Translations under genes and position numbers: made by a program
Notes under the pieces: model-generated
The model's database searches: none
What the model saw: the letters and a program-made list of their open reading frames with translations, nothing else
Told to the model about the DNA's origin: nothing
Shown here: in pieces, positions 18,587 through 22,395 of the stretch
Position numbering within the stretch: position 1 is the first letter of the stretch
Layout of the letters: the number at the start of each line of letters is the position of its first letter
NCBI GenBank assembly: GCA_041908585.1
Contig: JAYRFB010000055.1
Location: 1-22,395, forward strand
Reading direction: 5' to 3'
Length of the DNA stretch: 22,395 nucleotides
Source of the DNA: CAINDZ01 sp041908585
GTDB taxonomy: Bacteria > Krumholzibacteriota > Krumholzibacteriia > LZORAL124-64-63

Positions 18587-20331
18587 CCGACCGCGTTCCG
18601 CCCTTGCACCCGTGGCCGCTGTCGCGGCTGCTCGACCGCGTCGCCGACGAGTGGTCGCGCGACAAGGCGATCTTCAGCCTGGCCGGCCGGAGGTTCTGGA
18701 AGTCCGAGCCGGGCCTGGACCTCTCCGCCATGGTCGGCGGCCGCCGCGTCACCACGCCCGTGGGCCCGGCTGCGGGCCCGCACACGCAACTGGCGCAGAA
18801 CCTCGCGCTGGGCTGGCTGGCCGGCGCGCGCACGTTCGAGCTGAAGACGGTGCAGATCCTCGACGAGCTGGACATCCCGCGCCCCTGCATCGACATGGAG
18901 CACGAGGGCTACAACGTCGAGTGGAGCCAGGAGCTGACGCTGCCGCAGTCGCTGGACGAGTACGTGAAGGGCTGGCTCCTCCTGGCGGTGCTGCGAGCGT
19001 GGGAACCGCTGCGCGGCGCGCTGGGCGATCCGGGTGACCACGCCTTCGAACTGTCGGTGGGCTACGACCTGGCCGGCATCCGGCACGAGCGCATGGCCGC
19101 GTTCATCGACGCGCTGGCCGACGCGGGACCGCGGCTCGACGCCCTGCGCGCGGGCATCGCCGGCCCGTTCGCGCACCTGCGTGACGTCGAGGCCGACCCG
19201 CGCCTGGTGCGCACGGCCACGCTCAGCACGTTCCACGGCTGCCCGCCCGACGAGATCGAGGGCATCGTCGAGCACCTCATGACGCGCCACGGCCTGGACG
19301 TGACGGTCAAGCTCAACCCGACGCTGCTCGGGCGCGAGGCGGTGGCCGACATCCTGCACGACCGCCTGGGCTACGGCGAGGTGCCTCTGGATGCGGAAGC
19401 CTTCGCCGGCGACCTGCAGTGGGAGCGCGCGCTGGCGATGATCGACCGGCTGGAAGCGGTGGGTCGGCGCGAGGGGCGCGAGTTCGGCCTGAAGCTGACC
19501 AACACGCTGGTGGTGCGCAACCACCGCGGCGTCATGCCCGGCGAGCGCATGTACCTCAGCGGCGCGCCGCTGCATGTGCTGGCGGTCTCGCTGCTGGCGC
19601 GGCTGGACGCCGCGCTGCCCGGTCGCCTGCGGCTGGGCACGCGCGAGGCGGGCATCCCGGTCGCCTTCAGCGCCGGCGTGGACAAGGACAACCTGGCCGA
19701 CATGGTCGGGCTGGGCCTGATGCCGGTGACCGTCTGCAGCGACCTGCTGCGGCCGGGCGGTTACGGGCGCCTGGCGCAGGGACTGCGCGCGCTGGCCCGC
19801 GGCATGAAGTCGGCGAAGGTCGCGGACCTGGCGGGCTGGCGCGCCCGCTGCGGGCGCCAGGCGATGGCGGCGGGGCATGCGGGCGCGGTGGCGGCGGCCG
19901 CGGCGAGGCTGGCCACCGCCGAGGGCTGCTCCCGCTATGCGCGCGATGCCGTGCACGAGCCGCTGCGCGCGGTCGACCACGACCTGGAGATGTTCGACTG
20001 CCTGGCCTGCTCCAACTGCGTGACGGTGTGCCCGAACAACGCCTTCCTGGCCGTGCCGACCGGCGTGCGGCCGCCGCTGCGGTCGCGCTCGCAGTACCTG
20101 GTGCTGGCCGAGCTGTGCAACGAGTGCGGCAACTGCACCACCTTCTGCCCGGAGCGGGGCGAGCCGTGGCGGGTCAAGCCGCGGCTGTACACGGATGCGG
20201 CGGCGTGGGAGGCGCGGGGCAGGGAGGGGATGCTGGCTGGCGCTCCCGGTCGGGACGCGGCAGGACGGGAGGCGACTGTGGCCGGTCTCGTGTCCGGCCT
20301 GGGCTGGCTGCGTGGGGGCGGCGATGGCTGA
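18583..20331 (+). CDS. Short YgfK-type oxidoreductase: DHOD-like TIM barrel plus 2[4Fe-4S] domain, no FAD/NAD(P)H module
   Basis: The GTG start has GGAGG seven bases before it. Residues 1-430 match the N-terminal flavin-binding barrel of E. coli YgfK: TTPVGPAAGPHTQLAQN, ELKTVQILD, LSVGYDLAGI, STFHGCPPDEIE, VKLNPTLLG, LKLTNTL and SDLLRPGGYGRL. The C-terminal part has two CxxCxxCxxxCP clusters: Cys473, 476, 479 and 483, and Cys512, 515, 518 and 522. The second reads CNECGNCTTFCPERGEPW, as at the end of YgfK. In E. coli (about 1030 aa) a GltD-like FAD/NADPH domain of about 450 residues lies between these parts; here they are joined directly, giving 582 aa. It therefore needs another electron partner, perhaps a ferredoxin. 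The YgfK name comes with a proposed selenate/purine role that is not established. It is the middle gene of the operon. Confidence 0.9.
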   Translation: MTDRVPPLHPWPLSRLLDRVADEWSRDKAIFSLAGRRFWKSEPGLDLSAMVGGRRVTTPVGPAAGPHTQLAQNLALGWLAGARTFELKTVQILDELDIPRPCIDMEHEGYNVEWSQELTLPQSLDEYVKGWLLLAVLRAWEPLRGALGDPGDHAFELSVGYDLAGIRHERMAAFIDALADAGPRLDALRAGIAGPFAHLRDVEADPRLVRTATLSTFHGCPPDEIEGIVEHLMTRHGLDVTVKLNPTLLGREAVADILHDRLGYGEVPLDAEAFAGDLQWERALAMIDRLEAVGRREGREFGLKLTNTLVVRNHRGVMPGERMYLSGAPLHVLAVSLLARLDAALPGRLRLGTREAGIPVAFSAGVDKDNLADMVGLGLMPVTVCSDLLRPGGYGRLAQGLRALARGMKSAKVADLAGWRARCGRQAMAAGHAGAVAAAAARLATAEGCSRYARDAVHEPLRAVDHDLEMFDCLACSNCVTVCPNNAFLAVPTGVRPPLRSRSQYLVLAELCNECGNCTTFCPERGEPWRVKPRLYTDAAAWEARGREGMLAGAPGRDAAGREATVAGLVSGLGWLRGGGDG

Positions 20332-21061
20332 GGTGCCGCACCTGGCCACGGGCAAGCCGGCGGATGCCGGCCAGTTCATCCTCGAGCGCCGTGCCAGGGT
20401 CGTGTCAACCCTGCTTCCGGACGAGGCCGGCCACCTTGTCGACTTCGGCTGCGGCAACGGGGCCCAGACCCTGCTCCTGGGCGGGCGCTTCGCCGTGACC
20501 ACCGGGATCGACATTGCGGCCGACCAGCTGGCGGCCTTCGGCGCCGAATGCGAGCGGCTGGGAGTGGCGACTAAGGTGCGTCGTGTCCTGGTCGAGGGCG
20601 CCGCGCTCCCGCTGCCCGACGCCACCGCCGACGTCGTCACCTCCTTCACCGTGCTCGAGCATGTCGCGGACGAGCGGCAGGCGCTGCGCGAGCTGCATCG
20701 CGTGCTCAAGCCGGGAGGCCTGCTGGTGCTGACGGTGCCGAATCGCTGGTGGCTGTTCGAGACGCACGGCTGCGACCTGCCGCTGCTGCCCTGGAACCGG
20801 GTGCCGCTGGTCAGCTGGTGGCCGAAGCCGTTGCACGACCGCTGGGCGCGGGCGCGCATCTACCGCCGGCGGGAGATCGTGGCGCTGGTGCGGGCCTGCG
20901 GCTTCGAGCCGGAACACGTCGCGCGCCTGACCGCGCCGCTGGACGTGTTGCCGGAGGGTGGGCTGCGGCGCCTGCTGCGGGCGACGGCCTTCCGGCCGGA
21001 CCGGGCGCGCTGGCCGTGGCTGGCGACGGAGATCCTCGTGGCCGCGCGCCGTCCCGCGTGA
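20324..21061 (+). CDS. Class I SAM-dependent methyltransferase
   Basis: The 245-aa protein starts at an ATG inside the end of the preceding gene (8-nt overlap), so it is translationally coupled. Motif I is VDFGCGNGAQT (39-49), the ribose-binding acid is Asp63 in GIDIA, motif post-II is VEGAALPLPDATADVVTSFTVLEHV, and motif III is LKPGGLLVLTVPN (128-140). This is the methyltransferase-11/UbiE-like layout. The segment after it (ETHGCDLPLLPWNRVPLVSWWPKPLHDRW) is rich in Trp and Pro and probably forms the substrate lid. Similar inserts occur in lipid, quinone or sugar methyltransferases, but the substrate cannot be told. Its link with the YgfK-type protein and the HAD phosphatase is the only functional hint. 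Confidence 0.9.
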   Translation: MAEVPHLATGKPADAGQFILERRARVVSTLLPDEAGHLVDFGCGNGAQTLLLGGRFAVTTGIDIAADQLAAFGAECERLGVATKVRRVLVEGAALPLPDATADVVTSFTVLEHVADERQALRELHRVLKPGGLLVLTVPNRWWLFETHGCDLPLLPWNRVPLVSWWPKPLHDRWARARIYRRREIVALVRACGFEPEHVARLTAPLDVLPEGGLRRLLRATAFRPDRARWPWLATEILVAARRPA

Positions 21062-21083
21062 GCTTCCCGGCGCGACCCGCGCG

Positions 21084-21863
21084 CTAGCGGACCAGCGCCA
21101 CCTTGGCCGTCCGCACGCCCTCAGCCGTGACCAGTCGCAGCAGGTACGTGCCCGAGGCGGATTCCCGGCCATGGTCGTCGCGGCCGTCCCAGGCCAGCTC
21201 GTGCGCGCCGGCACCAAAGGCGCCCGCGGCCAGCCGGCGCACGCGCGCGCCCGCGGCGTCGTGCAGGTCCAGCGTGGCCGCCATGGCGCGCGGCAGGCTG
21301 AAGCGGACGACCGCGCGGGGGTTGCAGGGGTTGGGATAGGCGCCGGCCAGCGCGACCCGCTCGGGGAGCCCGGGCAGCGGCGCATCGCTGGTCGAGAGGA
21401 TCACCGAGAAGTCGTCCGTGCGGGCGGTCGTGGTGTTGCCGAACGCGTCCCGGCAGGTGACCCGCGCGTGCAGGTGGCCCGAGGACATCTCCGGCGCCTG
21501 CCAGGTCCAGCTGGCGTCGGCGAATTCCGCCAGGTAGTCGATCGCGGCCAGCGGCACCTCGTCGTCGATCACCTGTGCCGTGAAGTCGGCAGCTGTCGTG
21601 CCGGGGTGGCTGTCGGCGGTGGTCCAATGGAAGGTCACCTGCTGCCCGCCCAGCAGGAGCAGGTTGGGCGGCAGGGCGTCGAGCACCAGCGTGGGCGCCA
21701 CCGTGTCGATGGTCGCCGGCGGGCTCGTGCCGATGCCCACGGCGGCGGTCGCCGTCGCGGACAGGGTCCCGGCGGCGGCCACGAGGCAGGCGCCCGCCAG
21801 CAGGCGGCAGGCGGCCTGGCACGGCATGCCCCGGCGCGGCGTCGGGTTCGCGATGCGGTCCAT
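21084..21863 (-). CDS. Secreted protein with C-terminal FlgD-Ig/T9SS-like tail
   Basis: The 259-aa protein has an N-terminal signal peptide (hydrophobic LLAGACLVAAAGTLSATATA); the Met at position 13 is an alternative start. The middle (about 45-165) is a beta-sandwich with TAPTLVLDALPPNLLLLGGQQVTFHW- and SGHLHARVTCRDAFGNTTT-type strands, resembling extracellular Ig-like repeats. The last 85 or so residues are the FlgD-Ig type domain: AGAYPNPCNPRAVVRFSLP, LDLHDAAGARVRRLA, AWDGRDDHGRESASGTYLLRL and a terminal KVALVR. This is the same tail as on the M1 peptidase and is typical of FCB-group exported proteins. The function of the mature protein is unknown. A good promoter (21939-21967) lies about 75 bp upstream. 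It is convergent with the methyltransferase gene, 22 nt apart. Confidence 0.82.
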   Translation of the reverse strand: MDRIANPTPRRGMPCQAACRLLAGACLVAAAGTLSATATAAVGIGTSPPATIDTVAPTLVLDALPPNLLLLGGQQVTFHWTTADSHPGTTAADFTAQVIDDEVPLAAIDYLAEFADASWTWQAPEMSSGHLHARVTCRDAFGNTTTARTDDFSVILSTSDAPLPGLPERVALAGAYPNPCNPRAVVRFSLPRAMAATLDLHDAAGARVRRLAAGAFGAGAHELAWDGRDDHGRESASGTYLLRLVTAEGVRTAKVALVR

Positions 21864-21938
21864 GGATCACCCGGGAAAGGGGGAGCGGCCTGCCGGCGCA
21901 CCGGCGTGCGGTTCGGCAGGTCCGGCGACGTTTGCCTG

Positions 21939-21967
21939 ATCATACCACGGATCTGCCGATACGACAA
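21939..21967 (-). promoter_or_regulatory. Sigma70-type promoter of the FlgD-Ig-tail protein
   Basis: On the minus strand, TTGTCG (21962-21967, 4 of 6) is spaced 17 nt from TATGAT (21939-21944, 5 of 6), within an AT-richer patch. The predicted start gives a leader of about 70 nt. It lies between the stop of the right-edge gene and the coding start. Confidence 0.65.
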
Positions 21968-22008
21968 GATCCGGGCGCCGGCAACGGCCCGAAAGGCGCA
22001 AACGGGGT

Positions 22009-22395
22009 TCAACCCGCGGTCGGGCCCGCCAGTTCCGCGGTGATCCTGTCCACCCGGTAGCCGGCCCTTGCGGCGGCGGCCAGGACCAGGGCGCGTCCAT
22101 CCAGGAGCGCGACCAGGGGCGATGCCGTCGCCGGAGCCGTCGCGGGCCCGCCCGTCGCAGCCGGCCGGCCGGCAGGCTCAGGCACGGGCAGACCGGCCAG
22201 GGCCTCGACGAGCATCGCCTGCAGGAGGGCCTCGAGCCCTTCCTTGGCAACCCAGGTCACGCCGTCGTGGACGTTCACCCCGGCGGCCATCGCGAAGTCG
22301 GGTCGGGCAAGGGCGCCCGGCAGCCAGTCGGCGCGCCCGGCAGCCAGCGCGCGCACGGCGTCGTCCGCCTGCGCCAGGGCCCAGGCCAGCCCGGC
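22009..22395 (-). CDS. C-terminal fragment of an unrecognised protein (5' end beyond window)
   Basis: The frame is open to the right edge, so the gene starts outside. The visible 128 residues begin AGLAWALAQADDAVRALAA, continue with GVNVHDGVTW and KEGLEALLQAMLVEAL, then a Pro/Ala-rich linker (about 70-92) and a last stretch VALLDGRALVLAAAARAGYRVDRI. The block around NVHDGVTW followed by an acidic helix looks like a conserved motif near the end of a larger enzyme, but I cannot name the family. An in-frame GTG at 22356 should not be taken as the start, as similar coding sequence continues above it. The last stop is TGA at 22009-22011. Confidence 0.7.
   Translation of the reverse strand, partial: AGLAWALAQADDAVRALAAGRADWLPGALARPDFAMAAGVNVHDGVTWVAKEGLEALLQAMLVEALAGLPVPEPAGRPAATGGPATAPATASPLVALLDGRALVLAAAARAGYRVDRITAELAGPTAG

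Noticed and set aside
18172..20859. Open frame of 895 codons on the minus strand across the HAD, YgfK-type and methyltransferase genes
   Set aside because: It spans three real genes with overlapping junctions in antisense. The product is Arg/Gln-rich, with no domain.
1..22395. tRNA/rRNA genes, CRISPR arrays, insertion sequences or prophage parts
   Set aside because: No cloverleaf with a TTCGANTC-type arm, no repeat-spacer array, no transposase or integrase motif and no flanking terminal repeats were seen on either strand.

Overview
The window is GC-rich bacterial DNA (roughly 70% G+C by eye) with dense, mostly ordinary chromosomal genes. GTG starts are frequent, with good Shine-Dalgarno sites. 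Two exported proteins end in the FlgD-Ig / T9SS-like tail (YPNP...GVY/GTY...K) that is common in the FCB superphylum, and a CBM9/DUF5916 outer-membrane-type protein is also present. I infer a high-GC member of an FCB-related candidate phylum (Eisenbacteria- or Krumholzibacteriota-like). No mobile element, tRNA, rRNA or CRISPR array was seen.

Left part (1-7307). An ECF sigma factor (cut by the left edge), an overlapping two-TM anti-sigma-like protein and a YbjQ-family protein form a plus-strand operon that ends at a clear hairpin terminator. A 59-residue 2[4Fe-4S] ferredoxin lies on the minus strand with its own promoter. A three-gene minus-strand operon follows: an exported DUF1573 protein, a membrane-anchored rhodanese-like protein lacking the catalytic Cys, and a MauE/DoxX-type membrane protein with a CGC motif. 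Serine O-acetyltransferase (cysE) and a secreted M1 metallopeptidase with a C-terminal sorting-type domain are on the plus strand.

Middle (7360-11561). This is the most notable part. gatD and gatE encode the two subunits of the Glu-tRNA(Gln) amidotransferase that is classically archaeal, here in a 1-nt-overlapping operon in a bacterial setting. They are transcribed divergently from rex, the NADH/NAD+-sensing repressor. The shared intergenic region holds two overlapping sigma70-type promoters and a perfect 16-bp palindrome with the layout of a Rex operator. Rex may therefore control both itself and gatED.

Right part (11569-22395). This holds a DUF5916/CBM9 barrel protein, a 559-aa orphan with a GNAT-like core, FabH (KAS III) coupled to a SPOR-domain membrane protein, and a tight plus-strand operon. 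That operon encodes a HAD phosphatase, a short YgfK-type oxidoreductase that lacks the internal FAD/NAD(P)H module, and a SAM methyltransferase. A secreted protein with the FlgD-Ig tail and the C-terminal end of an unrecognised gene close the window. Many large open frames antisense to these genes are GC-rich shadows and were left out.
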